A DNA stretch of 64,000 nt from Sinorhizobium fredii (GTDB taxonomy: Bacteria > Pseudomonadota > Alphaproteobacteria > Rhizobiales > Rhizobiaceae): NCBI RefSeq assembly GCF_002944405.1, contig NZ_CP024307.1, forward strand, positions 1,756,501 through 1,820,500, given 5' to 3'. The notes beneath the pieces were generated by a model. That model made no database searches. It worked only from the letters and a program-made list of their open reading frames with translations, and was not told the origin of the DNA. The position numbers and the translations under genes were made by a program. Numbering within the stretch: the stretch's first letter is position 1; every line of letters begins with the position of its first letter. This document shows positions 44,659 through 53,188 of the stretch, piece after piece.

Positions 44659-45633
44659 ATGAACCGACGCAAAGCAGAAACACCCGCCGATCCCATGCCC
44701 GAGCGGGTCGAGCCGTGCCTCGCCATCCTGGCATCCCAGCCCCCAAAAGGATCTCAGTGGGTCCACGAAATCAAATGGGATGGATACCGCGTCGCGGTCC
44801 ATATTGAGCCGAGCAGGGTCCGCATTCTGACCCGCAGAGGCTATGATTGGACCGGCCGCTTCCCTGCAATCGCGAAGGCGGCAGAGACCCTCCAGACCAC
44901 AACTATGATCCTCGACGGAGAAGCGGTGGTTTTGGATGAGCACGGGCGGCCGGACTTCGGATTGTTGCAGCAGACGCTTGGCGGCATCGGCGGCACCAGA
45001 ACGGCCGGTGCCGCGATCCTCTATGCGTTCGATCTCCTCTACCACGATGGCCGCGATGTTCGCGGCCTTCCGCAACGGGAACGCCGGCGCATCCTCGAAA
45101 GCATCCTTAGGGGCGCGACGGGCGGGATCCAGCTCTCCGAGGAAGTAGAAGCGAATGGCGATGAGCTGCTCCGTGTTGCCTGCGAACACCGTCTCGAAGG
45201 TATTGTCAGCAAAAACCGGGATAAGCCCTACAGGTCGGGGAGCCGCTCGGGCGATTGGCTGAAGATTACGTGCACCCAGCGGGACAGCTTCTTGATCGTA
45301 GGCTTTGAACGTTCAGAAGCCCTACCAAGCGCCATCGCACGATTGCTGCTGGCAGCGCGAAGAGGCGGCGAGCTGGTCTATGTCGGCGGCGTCGGAACCG
45401 GCTTCAGCGACAAGGAAGCTTTCGCGCTGAGGAAGGTTCTCAACGAGATTGCCACAGACACACCGGCAGTGGCTCTGAAACGCAAGGGCGTGATCTTCAC
45501 CGAACCCGTGCTCGTCGCCGAGGTCCAGTATCGCGCCTGGACGCATGAGGGGAAGCTTCGGCATCCTTCCTTCAAGGGGATACGCGCAAAAGCGGATGAA
45601 GCAGACGTGTTCGAGCTTGACGCAAATGGGTGA
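44659..45633 (+). CDS. LigD-type ATP-dependent DNA ligase (324 aa)
   Basis: Ligase domain only: adenylation Lys39 in HEIKWDGYR, then ILDGEAVVLDEHGR, DLLYHDGRD, LSEEVEANGDELL, EGIVSKNRDKPYRSG and an OB-fold part with LVYVGG. There is no polymerase or nuclease domain, as on many rhizobial plasmids and islands where Ku and ligase act together; no Ku gene is in this window. MNRRKAE is chosen as start although no strong ribosome-binding site precedes it. The 44361-44658 gap before it has no recognised gene. A broken paralogue is at 1990. Confidence 0.88.
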   Translation: MNRRKAETPADPMPERVEPCLAILASQPPKGSQWVHEIKWDGYRVAVHIEPSRVRILTRRGYDWTGRFPAIAKAAETLQTTTMILDGEAVVLDEHGRPDFGLLQQTLGGIGGTRTAGAAILYAFDLLYHDGRDVRGLPQRERRRILESILRGATGGIQLSEEVEANGDELLRVACEHRLEGIVSKNRDKPYRSGSRSGDWLKITCTQRDSFLIVGFERSEALPSAIARLLLAARRGGELVYVGGVGTGFSDKEAFALRKVLNEIATDTPAVALKRKGVIFTEPVLVAEVQYRAWTHEGKLRHPSFKGIRAKADEADVFELDANG

Positions 45634-45644
45634 CCTACTGGACC

Positions 45645-46163
45645 TCAGCAGGACGGTTCACGTCTCGTGTGCTTAGCGCGCGCTTGGCAAGGCAAATCAA
45701 AATCGCCGCGCCAGATGCCAGCACCGCGTGATCGCGCAAGCTCTTGAACATCCGCATAAGCACCCTTGCTATATTTGCCCCAATCTACGGCGTGCCCGCC
45801 CTGGACCAGCCATTGATTGACCTCGCGGCCGTCGGCACGGAAGCATACGCTAACGGAACGGTCGTACCGGTCCCGCTCAAGGATCTCGCAGCGGGTAGGG
45901 CGAGAGGAGGACAGGAACCTGTCGAGTGCGGCAGCGGCCTCCTTGCCACAGCGATAGGTGCCGCCGTCGCCATCCCCGCAGTGTTGCCAACTCTCCGGCG
46001 CGTCGACGCCCTGCAGCCGAATGCGCTTGCCTCTGATCTCGATAGTGTCTCCGTCGATGACAGTCGCACGCCCGGTGATCGCGTCGGCAGCCGAAGCGGC
46101 CTTAACCGGAATTATCGCGAGGGCGGTGGCGAGCACGGCATTGGCGAGAGGCAGAAACGTCAT
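45645..46163 (-). CDS. Thermonuclease-family secreted nuclease (172 aa)
   Basis: Signal peptide (MTFLPLANAVLATALAIIPV, cleavage near AASA) and a staphylococcal-nuclease-like OB fold: GRATVIDGDTIEIRGKRIRL, GVDAPESWQHCG, and EILERDRYDRSVSVC, with the conserved Asp, Glu and Arg residues. Several cysteines suit the periplasm. It could degrade incoming DNA or RNA outside the cytoplasm. It ends 11 bases from the ligase stop (convergent). Confidence 0.88.
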   Translation of the reverse strand: MTFLPLANAVLATALAIIPVKAASAADAITGRATVIDGDTIEIRGKRIRLQGVDAPESWQHCGDGDGGTYRCGKEAAAALDRFLSSSRPTRCEILERDRYDRSVSVCFRADGREVNQWLVQGGHAVDWGKYSKGAYADVQELARSRGAGIWRGDFDLPCQARAKHTRREPSC

Positions 46164-46181
46164 TGAATCGACTCGGTCGGT

Positions 46182-46385
46182 TTACGAGAAATCGGGCGGG
46201 TCCTTCTTCGGTGAGCCTAGCTCCCTGTCAACCGGTCGATGTTCGAAGCAGAACCAGTTCGGCTCGGCTCTGCCGATGGCGAAGCCGAATGAGCCCCATT
46301 TCTGGCACCCCGGATGCTCACAGTCGTGGACGTAAAGGAGCGTGTCCTGGCGTGGCTTGCCGACGGCACCGGTCTCATCGCTCAT
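46182..46385 (-). CDS. Small cysteine-containing protein (67 aa)
   Basis: Contains CEHPGCQKWGSFGF and NWFCFEHRP, a spacing (C-x4-C...C-x2-H) that suggests a small zinc-binding fold. The start overlaps the stop of the gene at 46382 (ATGA), showing translational coupling. Found as an unnamed small protein in rhizobia. No function assigned. Confidence 0.55.
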   Translation of the reverse strand: MSDETGAVGKPRQDTLLYVHDCEHPGCQKWGSFGFAIGRAEPNWFCFEHRPVDRELGSPKKDPPDFS

Positions 46386-46831
46386 TGGCCCTGTTTCCCT
46401 CGCCGACTACTGAATTGCTCTTCGAACGCCAGGTTCCAATTGTCGTGACAGGACGTGCCTACGTGCTTCAGTCGTTCGAAGTGGTACCTCTGCAGCAACA
46501 CGGCTGAGATGATGCGGGCCATTTCGTTGCGAGCGCGTTCCGCTTTCAACCGGTCCCGGTCACATGCTGCCCGACGCAACTCAACGGGTATCGAGTAGAG
46601 CGCCTGGGCCACGAGGGGGGTGATCGCCGGATGGCGCAGCACCGTCTCGATATCGAAAATTGCAAAGGCTCCAAAGGAGTTGGCAATGGTTGCGGCGACC
46701 TCCGGCACGCCACGGATTTCGACTGGACGACGATATTGATCCAAACCGGCGAAAGCCCGTTTTTGATGGGGCTTCAAAACAGCGAGATCGACTGCAATGA
46801 GGCTCTCGATCTCTTCCTCAAGTGTTCGCAT
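46382..46831 (-). CDS. Hypothetical protein (149 aa)
   Basis: Starts MRTLEEEIESLIAVDLAVLK with an AAGG upstream; an earlier ATG at 46855 is possible. Basic and mostly helical (PVAATIANSFGAFAIF-like middle; RDRLKAERARNEMARIISAV). No recognised domain or membrane span. Divergent from the DUF2726 gene with a shared promoter region at 46832-47035. Confidence 0.5.
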   Translation of the reverse strand: MRTLEEEIESLIAVDLAVLKPHQKRAFAGLDQYRRPVEIRGVPEVAATIANSFGAFAIFDIETVLRHPAITPLVAQALYSIPVELRRAACDRDRLKAERARNEMARIISAVLLQRYHFERLKHVGTSCHDNWNLAFEEQFSSRRGKQGQ

Positions 46832-47035
46832 GGCGCACCTTTCTCGACCGCGCAAGGCGCTAGTCTCGGTCCCCTATGTTGTCGGATTGGCGCGCCGCAG
46901 CGCCGATGGATGTTCTTATTATGTTCTAGCTTCGGTGAGAGTCAATGACCTGCCGCGCGGGGTTCGACTAACCCCTTCGGGCAGCTTTTGCGGATGTGAG
47001 TTCACATTTACCATCACTGCGCGAGATTGGCGGAG

Positions 47036-47806
47036 ATGGGCATGCAGTATCGCCAGAAGTCGGTGCTTTTCGCTGCACCTGGACTCGTTATCGGGGTGGT
47101 CGCGGTAGCTGCTGCCGGCGGCATGACGGTGGGTGATTTCGAGGCGCCTGAGCTGCTGATCTCCGCCCTGTTCGTCGGCGTTATCGTCGGCATGGCCATT
47201 GAGCAGCTCCTGTCCAACATGCGGAGCCAGGAGGCGGTCATCCGTCACCCGGATATAGCCGATGTCCAGGCGCGGCCAAGGAACCGATTACGCTGGCAGG
47301 GAAAACGCAGCGGCCCGAAGTTGGTCGCCGGGCCCTGGCTTCCGAGGCCCGTCCCGCAGGCGCCGACAAAACTCGATGCTCCCGAACAATTGCGGATCGT
47401 AATGGGGGCGAACTACGTCATCCAACCGCTACTCAACAAAAGTGAAGCACGCGTGTTCAAGGAGCTTGACCGTATCGTGATTAGCCGCAATCCGACATGG
47501 CAGGTGATGGCGCAAGTCTCGTTAGGGGAAATCGTCCGTAGCGAGGATCCGCTCGCGCACAGTTGCATTAACTCGAAGAGGGTAGACCTGCTGCTGGTGG
47601 ACGGTAACTGCCAGCCTCGGCACGCAATCGAATATCAGGGCGGGGCGCATTATCAGGGTGACGCAGCCGCGCGCGATGCCGTGAAGAAGGAAGCACTACG
47701 ACGCGCTGGGATCGGCTATCACGAGGTCGTGGCTGGTCTCACGACTCCGGCGGAGCTTAGGCGACTGGTCGAGAAGCTGGTGGACAGCCCCGCAATGACG
47801 CAATAG
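47036..47806 (+). CDS. Membrane-anchored DUF2726 (PD-(D/E)XK-like) protein
   Basis: Two N-terminal transmembrane helices (LFAAPGLVIGVVAVAAAGG and LLISALFVGVIVGMAIEQLL), then a DUF2726 domain at ~125-250: LLNKSEARVFKELDRIVI, QVMAQVSLGEIVR, SINSKRVDLLLVDG-type Asp, IEYQGGAHYQGDA (Glu-x-Gln) and RDAVKKEALRRAGI. The Asp...Glu-x-Gln/Lys pattern is nuclease-like, but the catalytic lysine position is uncertain. Membrane tethering suggests action near the envelope, as in some defence proteins. Start is the GGAG-preceded ATG at 47036 or 47042. Confidence 0.8.
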   Translation: MGMQYRQKSVLFAAPGLVIGVVAVAAAGGMTVGDFEAPELLISALFVGVIVGMAIEQLLSNMRSQEAVIRHPDIADVQARPRNRLRWQGKRSGPKLVAGPWLPRPVPQAPTKLDAPEQLRIVMGANYVIQPLLNKSEARVFKELDRIVISRNPTWQVMAQVSLGEIVRSEDPLAHSCINSKRVDLLLVDGNCQPRHAIEYQGGAHYQGDAAARDAVKKEALRRAGIGYHEVVAGLTTPAELRRLVEKLVDSPAMTQ

Positions 47807-47852
47807 CGGCCGGCGTGGGGAGAATGCCGCAGGGCCCGGGGAAACAGAAAGC

Positions 47853-47877
47853 CGATTTTCCCCCAGATTTTCCCCCG
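47853..47877. repeat. TTTTCCCCC repeats, candidate integrase arm sites (right)
   Basis: ATTTTCCCCCAGATTTTCCCCC, two direct units in the same orientation as those at 29341-29362, about 70-90 bases inside the right attachment site. The shared AG spacer between units makes chance similarity unlikely. Confidence 0.5.
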
Positions 47878-47943
47878 CCGACCGGATCGGCAAAAAACGT
47901 TTCGAGTTCGAAACTATATCTGGTTGTTTTTATTGGAAGTTTT

Positions 47944-48019
47944 TGGTGAGCGCGCAGGGATTCGAACCCTGGACCTACTGATTAAAAGTCAGTTGCTCTA
48001 CCGGCTGAGCTACGCGCTC
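47944..48019 (-). tRNA. tRNA-Lys (anticodon UUU)
   Basis: 76 nt on the minus strand, with all arms: acceptor GAGCGCG/CGCGCTC, D arm with GCTC/GAGC, anticodon stem ACTGA/TCAGT with loop CTTTTAA (anticodon TTT), T arm CAGGG/CCCTG with TTCGAAT, discriminator A, and encoded CCA. The last 46 bases are the integration target and come from the island. It remains intact, so insertion does not cost the cell its tRNA. Confidence 0.97.
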
Positions 48020-48237
48020 CCAGGCCCGGCTTGTCAAGCCCGGCGGAAGTGGGCGGACATATGCACGCGAGCTTCGCGCCGGTCAACCGAAAAATTGCGC
48101 CGGACCAGGAATCTGGCCCATTCCCGGTGACGGCGCTGCCGAAGACGCGGTGCGGCAAAATGATCGCCGAAAGGTGATTGGTGTCGCAGTATACATGCGG
48201 GTAAGAAGGCCACCAACCGTGTGCCGGAGTTCCGAAT

Positions 48238-48984
48238 TTGTCGATTGCCGATGTCTCCATCTGGACCGCCGTTCTTGCCGGCGCTCTGTCCTTTCTTTCA
48301 CCCTGCGTCCTGCCGCTCGTCCCGCCCTATCTCTGCTACATGGCCGGCGTATCGGTCGATCAGTTCCGCGGCGGCGATGCCGCGACGGTCGGCAGCACGC
48401 GGCGCGCCGTGCTGTCGGCGGCTCTGTTCTTCACGCTCGGCTTCGCGACGGTCTTCGTGGCGCTCGGGGCAGGGGCCTCCTCGATCGGCCTCCTGCTCAG
48501 GCAATATATCGATCTCCTCTCACGCATCGGCGGCATCATCATCATCGTCATGGGGCTGCACTTCCTGGGTGTTTTCCGCATCGGGCTGCTTGCCCGCGAG
48601 GCGCGCTTTCACGGCGGCGGCAAGCCGGCGACGCTGTCGGGAGCCTATATCATGGGGCTCGCCTTCGCCTTCGGCTGGACGCCCTGCATCGGCCCAGTGC
48701 TCGGCACCATCCTCGGCGTCGCGGCGGCGCGCGAAACGGTCGGCGACGGGGCGATGCTGCTCGCCATCTATTCGCTCGGCCTTGCCGTACCGTTCTGGAT
48801 CGCCGCCGGCTTTTCCGGCGCATTCATGCGCTTCCTCATGCGTTTCCGCCGGCACCTCGGCCTCGTCGAGAAGCTGATGGGCGCGCTTCTCGTCCTCGCC
48901 GGCCTTGCCTTCCTCTTCGGCTTCATCAGCTCGGTTGCGATCTGGTTCCAGCAGACCTTCCCGATCCTGTCGCAAATCGGCTAA
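48238..48984 (+). CDS. ccdA: Cytochrome c biogenesis protein CcdA
   Basis: 248 residues, six spans, starting at a TTG preceded by GGAG: M-S-I-A-D-V-S. The two key thiols are present: LSPCVLPLVPPYLC near residue 22 and FGWTPCIGPVLGT near residue 146. CcdA passes reducing power from cytoplasmic thioredoxin to periplasmic thiols for haem ligation to cytochrome c. Flanked by the tRNA at left and the AEC transporter at right; it is the first core gene after the island. Confidence 0.95.
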   Translation: MSIADVSIWTAVLAGALSFLSPCVLPLVPPYLCYMAGVSVDQFRGGDAATVGSTRRAVLSAALFFTLGFATVFVALGAGASSIGLLLRQYIDLLSRIGGIIIIVMGLHFLGVFRIGLLAREARFHGGGKPATLSGAYIMGLAFAFGWTPCIGPVLGTILGVAAARETVGDGAMLLAIYSLGLAVPFWIAAGFSGAFMRFLMRFRRHLGLVEKLMGALLVLAGLAFLFGFISSVAIWFQQTFPILSQIG

Positions 48985-49013
48985 GCAAAGCCGGTGCCGG
49001 ATCGGAGGGAAGA

Positions 49014-49976
49014 ATGGCGGACATTGCGGGCCTGGTGCTGCCGTTCTTCGGGCTCATCTTCCTCGGCTATCTGACGGCGCGCTTCGTCGAGCACCCCGGC
49101 GAGGCGATGGGCTGGCTGAACACCTTTATCGTCTATCTGGCGCTGCCGGCCCTCTTCTTCAAACTTGTGTCGCGCACGCCCGTGGAAGAGCTGACGCGCG
49201 CCGACTTCATCCTCACCAGCGTCGGGACGACCTATGTCGTCTTCGTGCTGATCTTTATCATCGGAGTGTTCCTGCGCCGAAGCACGATCGCGGGGGCGAC
49301 CATCCAGGGCTTTGCCGGGGCCTATGGCAATATCGGCTACATGGGGCCCGGTCTGGCGCTGCTCGCCTTCGGGGAAGCGGCCGCTGTGCCGGTGGCGCTC
49401 ATCTTCTGCTTCGAAAATGCGGCGCATTTCACCGTCGCTCCGGCGATGATGGCGTTTGCCGGCGGACGCAGGCAGAAGCCGGTATCGCTCGTCCTCGGCA
49501 TCGCGCGCCGGATCGTTCTTCACCCGTTCATCCTGTCGACCTTCGCCGGGGTGGCGGCCGCCTTCCTGGCGATCGAGCCGCCGGCACCGCTGCAGCGATT
49601 GATCGATTACCTTGCTCAGGCGGCCGCTCCATGCGCGCTGTTCGCGATGGGCGTGACGCTGGCGCTTCGGCCGCTGAAGCGCATTCCCGTCGAGATCGGC
49701 TACATCGTTCCGGCGAAGCTCGTGCTTCACCCGGTGCTCATGTATCTGGCGTTGAGTCTTGCCGGCAGCTACGACCCCGTGTGGATGCAGACGGCGGTGC
49801 TGCTCGCCGCCCTGCCGACCGCCACCAACGTCTTCGTGATCGGCCATCAATACGGGATCTGGCAGGAGCGGGCCTCCGCGACCATCCTGATCACCACACT
49901 GTTTTCCGTCGCGACCGTGACCGGATTGCTCTACCTCATCCGATCAGGCGCGCTGCCGGCCGACCTTTTCCCATAA
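49014..49976 (+). CDS. AEC-family transporter
   Basis: 320 residues, ten predicted spans, of the auxin-efflux-carrier fold (MADIAGLVLPFFGLIFLGYL, GFAGAYGNIGYMGPGLAL, and LAALPTATNVFVIGHQYG). These proteins export or import small carboxylates such as malate or malonate. The start follows GGAGGGA, 29 bases after the ccdA stop. Its 3' end overlaps the convergent ubiH-like gene by 33 bases. Confidence 0.9.
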   Translation: MADIAGLVLPFFGLIFLGYLTARFVEHPGEAMGWLNTFIVYLALPALFFKLVSRTPVEELTRADFILTSVGTTYVVFVLIFIIGVFLRRSTIAGATIQGFAGAYGNIGYMGPGLALLAFGEAAAVPVALIFCFENAAHFTVAPAMMAFAGGRRQKPVSLVLGIARRIVLHPFILSTFAGVAAAFLAIEPPAPLQRLIDYLAQAAAPCALFAMGVTLALRPLKRIPVEIGYIVPAKLVLHPVLMYLALSLAGSYDPVWMQTAVLLAALPTATNVFVIGHQYGIWQERASATILITTLFSVATVTGLLYLIRSGALPADLFP

Positions 49977-51155
49977 GCTTTCCTTGAGCGAGCGCAGCGC
50001 GCTGCCCGGATGGATGCCTTCGCGCATCAAGAGGCCGCGGAGCGGACCGGCCGAGGCGATGAATTGCAGGCCCACCGCCCTGAGCGCCTGGATGGGCAGG
50101 AAATCCGAGAGCAGCGATCGGTTGAGCAGGTCGACGCTTGCGGTTCGGCTGACGATGTCCATGCGCCGGCGGCCGTCGAATCGGTCTCCGATATCTGCCG
50201 TCAGTTGCCCGCCGGCTGGGCGGCCGACGAGTTCGACCAGCGTCATCACGTCCCGGAGACTGAGATTGAGCCCCTGGGCGCCGATCGGCGGGAAGGCATG
50301 TGCGGCTTCGCCGACAAGTGCGGTGCGTCCCTTGCCGAAGCGGCGGGCGGTCATGCCGGAGAGCGGAAAGGATTGCGGCGCCCCTTCGGCCGTCACTTTC
50401 CCGAGAATTGACTGCATACGGTCCTCGATGGTGCGCGACAGGGCATCCCTCGGAAGTTTCAGGGTCTCCTCCGCGTCGCGCGGCCTTTGGACCCAGACGA
50501 GGCTCGAGCGGTTGCCCGGCAGCGGCACCTGTGTGAACGGTCCGCTTTCGGTGTGGAACTCCGTCGATATCTCCTGGTGCGAAAGCTCATGGCCGAAGTT
50601 CAGCACCACCGCAGTTTGCGGATAGGACCAGGTGAAGGTCTCTATGCCCGCCGCCTCGCGAACCGCAGAGCGCCGGCCATCGGCGCCGACGACAAGATCC
50701 GCGGCAATCGTTCGCCCGTCCTCGAGGCCGATCCGCGCTTCGACTTCGCCGATGTCGAAGGTCATGGCTGAGGCGGTTATCCGCTCGAGCGTGGCCAGGC
50801 TCGCTTCGTGCCTCTCCAGGATTTCGAGGAAAGGGGCATTTGGAGTGTTGTAGCCGAAGGCGTCGAGCCCGACCTCGGCAGCACGGAAATTGACCGGCGG
50901 TGCGCGCAGGAGCCGCCTGGTTCCGTCGATGATGTGAATGGCGACGAGCGGCGTCGTCAGCGGTTCGACCTCGTCCCACAGGCGAAGTCCCTTGAGGTAC
51001 TCGATCGATTGGTCCATTAGGGCCGTGGTACGTCCGTCGGCGATCACCGGTCTCGGCCCAACAAGCGCCACCCGGTGGCCGTCGCGGGCGAGTGCGATCG
51101 CCGCGAGCGAGCCGGCAAGTCCTGCGCCGATGATGGCGATGTCATAATGTTGCAT
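49944..51155 (-). CDS. UbiH/UbiF/COQ6-family FAD monooxygenase
   Basis: 403 residues. FAD fold IAIIGAGLAGSLAAIALARD, GRTTALMDQSIEYLK, the DG motif VGADGRRSAVREAAG and VGEAAHAFPPIGAQGLNL mark the aromatic-ring hydroxylases of ubiquinone synthesis. Start MQHYDIA is chosen by homology to the family. It probably hydroxylates a polyprenyl-phenol intermediate in ubiquinone synthesis at the membrane; which ring position is not evident. Convergent and overlapping with the AEC gene. Confidence 0.92.
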   Translation of the reverse strand: MQHYDIAIIGAGLAGSLAAIALARDGHRVALVGPRPVIADGRTTALMDQSIEYLKGLRLWDEVEPLTTPLVAIHIIDGTRRLLRAPPVNFRAAEVGLDAFGYNTPNAPFLEILERHEASLATLERITASAMTFDIGEVEARIGLEDGRTIAADLVVGADGRRSAVREAAGIETFTWSYPQTAVVLNFGHELSHQEISTEFHTESGPFTQVPLPGNRSSLVWVQRPRDAEETLKLPRDALSRTIEDRMQSILGKVTAEGAPQSFPLSGMTARRFGKGRTALVGEAAHAFPPIGAQGLNLSLRDVMTLVELVGRPAGGQLTADIGDRFDGRRRMDIVSRTASVDLLNRSLLSDFLPIQALRAVGLQFIASAGPLRGLLMREGIHPGSALRSLKESLWEKVGRQRA

Positions 51156-51429
51156 GGCCGTCGCTTTCCCGGGCGGTTGTCCGCCTTGATGTCGATACCG
51201 CAATCTCTTGTAGCCCCTTAGCTCATTGAAATAAATGGGATGAAACGGCGCAGACGCGTTTGCCGCGTGTCCACAGGACAATGCCGCTTGAGGGTTGACG
51301 AAGGTGAATTTTGCTGGCGATGCCTCGCAAAGGGTGCATATTAGCCGCCGAGTGCCGTCGATCGCGGGTCAGCGGCGGTCTGGCGACGGCGCGAAAAGAC
51401 GAACCGAAGGGAATGGGCGGCAGTCGCAG

Positions 51430-52155
51430 ATGAAATTCTTCAACTACAGACGCGTTCCCTACGCTGAAATCCGCGCCTTTTCCGTGCATATCCTCACGGC
51501 GTCCGGCTCCTTCCTGGCCTTTCTCGGCGTCGTGGCGGCTGCGGAGCATCGTTTCATCGACATGTTCTGGTGGCTGGGGCTGGCGCTGCTCGTCGACGGC
51601 ATCGACGGCCCGATCGCGCGCAAGGTGCAGGTCAAGGAAGTTCTGCCGAACTGGTCGGGCGATACCCTCGACAACGTCATCGACTACGTTACCTATGTGC
51701 TGCTTCCCGCCTTCGCGCTTTACCAGAGCGGCATGATCGGCGAACCCTGGTCCTTCGCGGCAGCCGGCGCCATCGTCGTGTCGAGCGCCATCTACTATGC
51801 CGATATGGGCATGAAGACGGATGAGTATTTCTTCTCCGGGTTCCCGGTGGTCTGGAACATGGTCGTCTTCACGCTGTTTGTCATCCAGGCGAGCGAAGTC
51901 ACTGCATCGATTGTTGTTTTCCTTTCCGTCGTGCTGACCTTTTTGCCCATCAACTTCCTGCATCCGGTGCGGGTGAAAAGGTTGCGACCGCTCAATCTCG
52001 GCGTCTTCCTCGTCTGGTCGGTGCTCGGCATGTACGCCTTGCTGCTGCATTTCGAGACGCCGCCCTGGGTGGTCCTTGGCGTGGTGGCGACGGGGATCTA
52101 TCTCTACGTCATCGGATTCGTTCTGCAGATTTTTCCCAATCTCGGCCGCGTATAG
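51430..52155 (+). CDS. pcs: Phosphatidylcholine synthase
   Basis: 241 residues, about eight spans. The CDP-alcohol phosphotransferase motif is Asp59-Gly60-x2-Ala63-Arg64-x12-Gly77-x3-Asp81-x3-Asp85. The sequence closely resembles Sinorhizobium Pcs (start MKFFNYRRVPYAEIRAFSVH). It condenses choline with CDP-diacylglycerol to phosphatidylcholine in the inner membrane, needed for plant-associated and stress growth in rhizobia. A longer frame from 51295 lacks a good start. It lies nine bases before the quinone oxidoreductase. Confidence 0.95.
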   Translation: MKFFNYRRVPYAEIRAFSVHILTASGSFLAFLGVVAAAEHRFIDMFWWLGLALLVDGIDGPIARKVQVKEVLPNWSGDTLDNVIDYVTYVLLPAFALYQSGMIGEPWSFAAAGAIVVSSAIYYADMGMKTDEYFFSGFPVVWNMVVFTLFVIQASEVTASIVVFLSVVLTFLPINFLHPVRVKRLRPLNLGVFLVWSVLGMYALLLHFETPPWVVLGVVATGIYLYVIGFVLQIFPNLGRV

Positions 52156-52164
52156 GAGTTGTTC

Positions 52165-53142
52165 ATGCCACAGGCGATCGTCGTTCGCGAACTCGGCGGA
52201 CCGGAAGTGCTGAAGATGGAGGGCGTGACGCTTGCCGCGCCCGGACCAGGCGAAGTGCAGATCCGGCAGGTCGCCATCGGCCTCAACTTCATCGACGTCT
52301 ATTTCCGGACCGGTCTCTACAAGTCGGCAACCGGCCTGCCCTTCATTCCGGGCAAGGAGGGCGCCGGCATCGTGACCGCCGTCGGCGACGGTGTCGGCAT
52401 GTTTTCCGTCGGTGACCGCGTCGCCTATGCTTCGGCCGATGGCGCCTATGCAAGCGAACGCAATGTCGACGCTTCGCAGCTTGTCAAGGTCCCGGACGGA
52501 ATCAGCCTCGAGACTGCAGCGGCGATGATGCTGAAGGGCATGACAGCGCAATATCTGCTTAACCAGACCTTCAAGGTTGGGCCCGAGACGACCTTGCTGT
52601 TTCACGCGGCTGCCGGCGGCGTCGGGCTGATTGCCGGACAGTGGGCGAAGGCGCTTGGCGCGACCGTCATCGGCACGGCCGGATCGCAGGACAAGATCGA
52701 TCTGGCGCTTGCACATGGCTACGATCATGTCATCAACTATCGAACGGAGAATTTCGTCTCACGCGTGAGGGAACTGACCGGCGGCAAGGGCGTCGATGTC
52801 GTCTACGACTCGGTCGGCCGCGACACCTATCCGGCCTCGCTCGACTGCCTGAAGCCGCGCGGCCTGTGGGTCAGTTTCGGCAATTCCTCCGGACCGGTGG
52901 ATGCGTTCAATATCGGCATTCTGGCGCAGAAAGGGGCGCTCTACGCGACCCGTCCGACGCTTTTCACCTATGTCGCGGCCCGGCCGGCGCTGGAGGCATG
53001 TGCAAACTCCTTGTTTGATGTTGTGCAAAGCAACAAAGTGCGTATCAATATCAATCAGACCTATCCGCTCGCCGAGGCCGGCCGAGCGCATACGGATCTT
53101 GAAACAAGAAAAACGAGTGGAACGACATTGCTGATTCCCTGA
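52165..53142 (+). CDS. Quinone oxidoreductase, zinc-independent MDR family
   Basis: 325 residues: VVRELGGPEVLKMEGVTLAA start, the QOR signature (NFIDVYFRTGLYKS), and the NADPH Rossmann motif AAGGVGLIAGQWAKALGA. No zinc ligands are seen. Length and pattern match the NADPH:quinone reductase QorA group. TAGGAG precedes the ATG; a TTG two codons earlier is possible. It follows pcs closely, probably on the same transcript. Confidence 0.9.
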   Translation: MPQAIVVRELGGPEVLKMEGVTLAAPGPGEVQIRQVAIGLNFIDVYFRTGLYKSATGLPFIPGKEGAGIVTAVGDGVGMFSVGDRVAYASADGAYASERNVDASQLVKVPDGISLETAAAMMLKGMTAQYLLNQTFKVGPETTLLFHAAAGGVGLIAGQWAKALGATVIGTAGSQDKIDLALAHGYDHVINYRTENFVSRVRELTGGKGVDVVYDSVGRDTYPASLDCLKPRGLWVSFGNSSGPVDAFNIGILAQKGALYATRPTLFTYVAARPALEACANSLFDVVQSNKVRININQTYPLAEAGRAHTDLETRKTSGTTLLIP

Positions 53143-53188
53143 CCTGTTTAAGCAGCAGGGGATTCGAAAGAGGGGAAAAGAGGGCAGC

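Larger units (their letters stand above)
29164..47989. mobile_element. Integrative element in tRNA-Lys, about 18.8 kb, carrying CBASS
   Basis: Bounded by the 46-bp direct repeat of the tRNA-Lys 3' end, with a tyrosine integrase and AlpA-like protein at the left end and the intact tRNA at the right. The content is modular: integration/excision (29.4-31.1 kb), replication (31.5-35.9 kb), defence (36.9-40.6 kb), IS1182-family insertion (40.9-42.5 kb) and accessory genes including DNA ligase and nucleases (42.8-47.8 kb). I see no conjugation genes and no phage structural set, so it is a non-self-transmissible integrative element, possibly a phage satellite or mobilised island. Confidence 0.88.
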
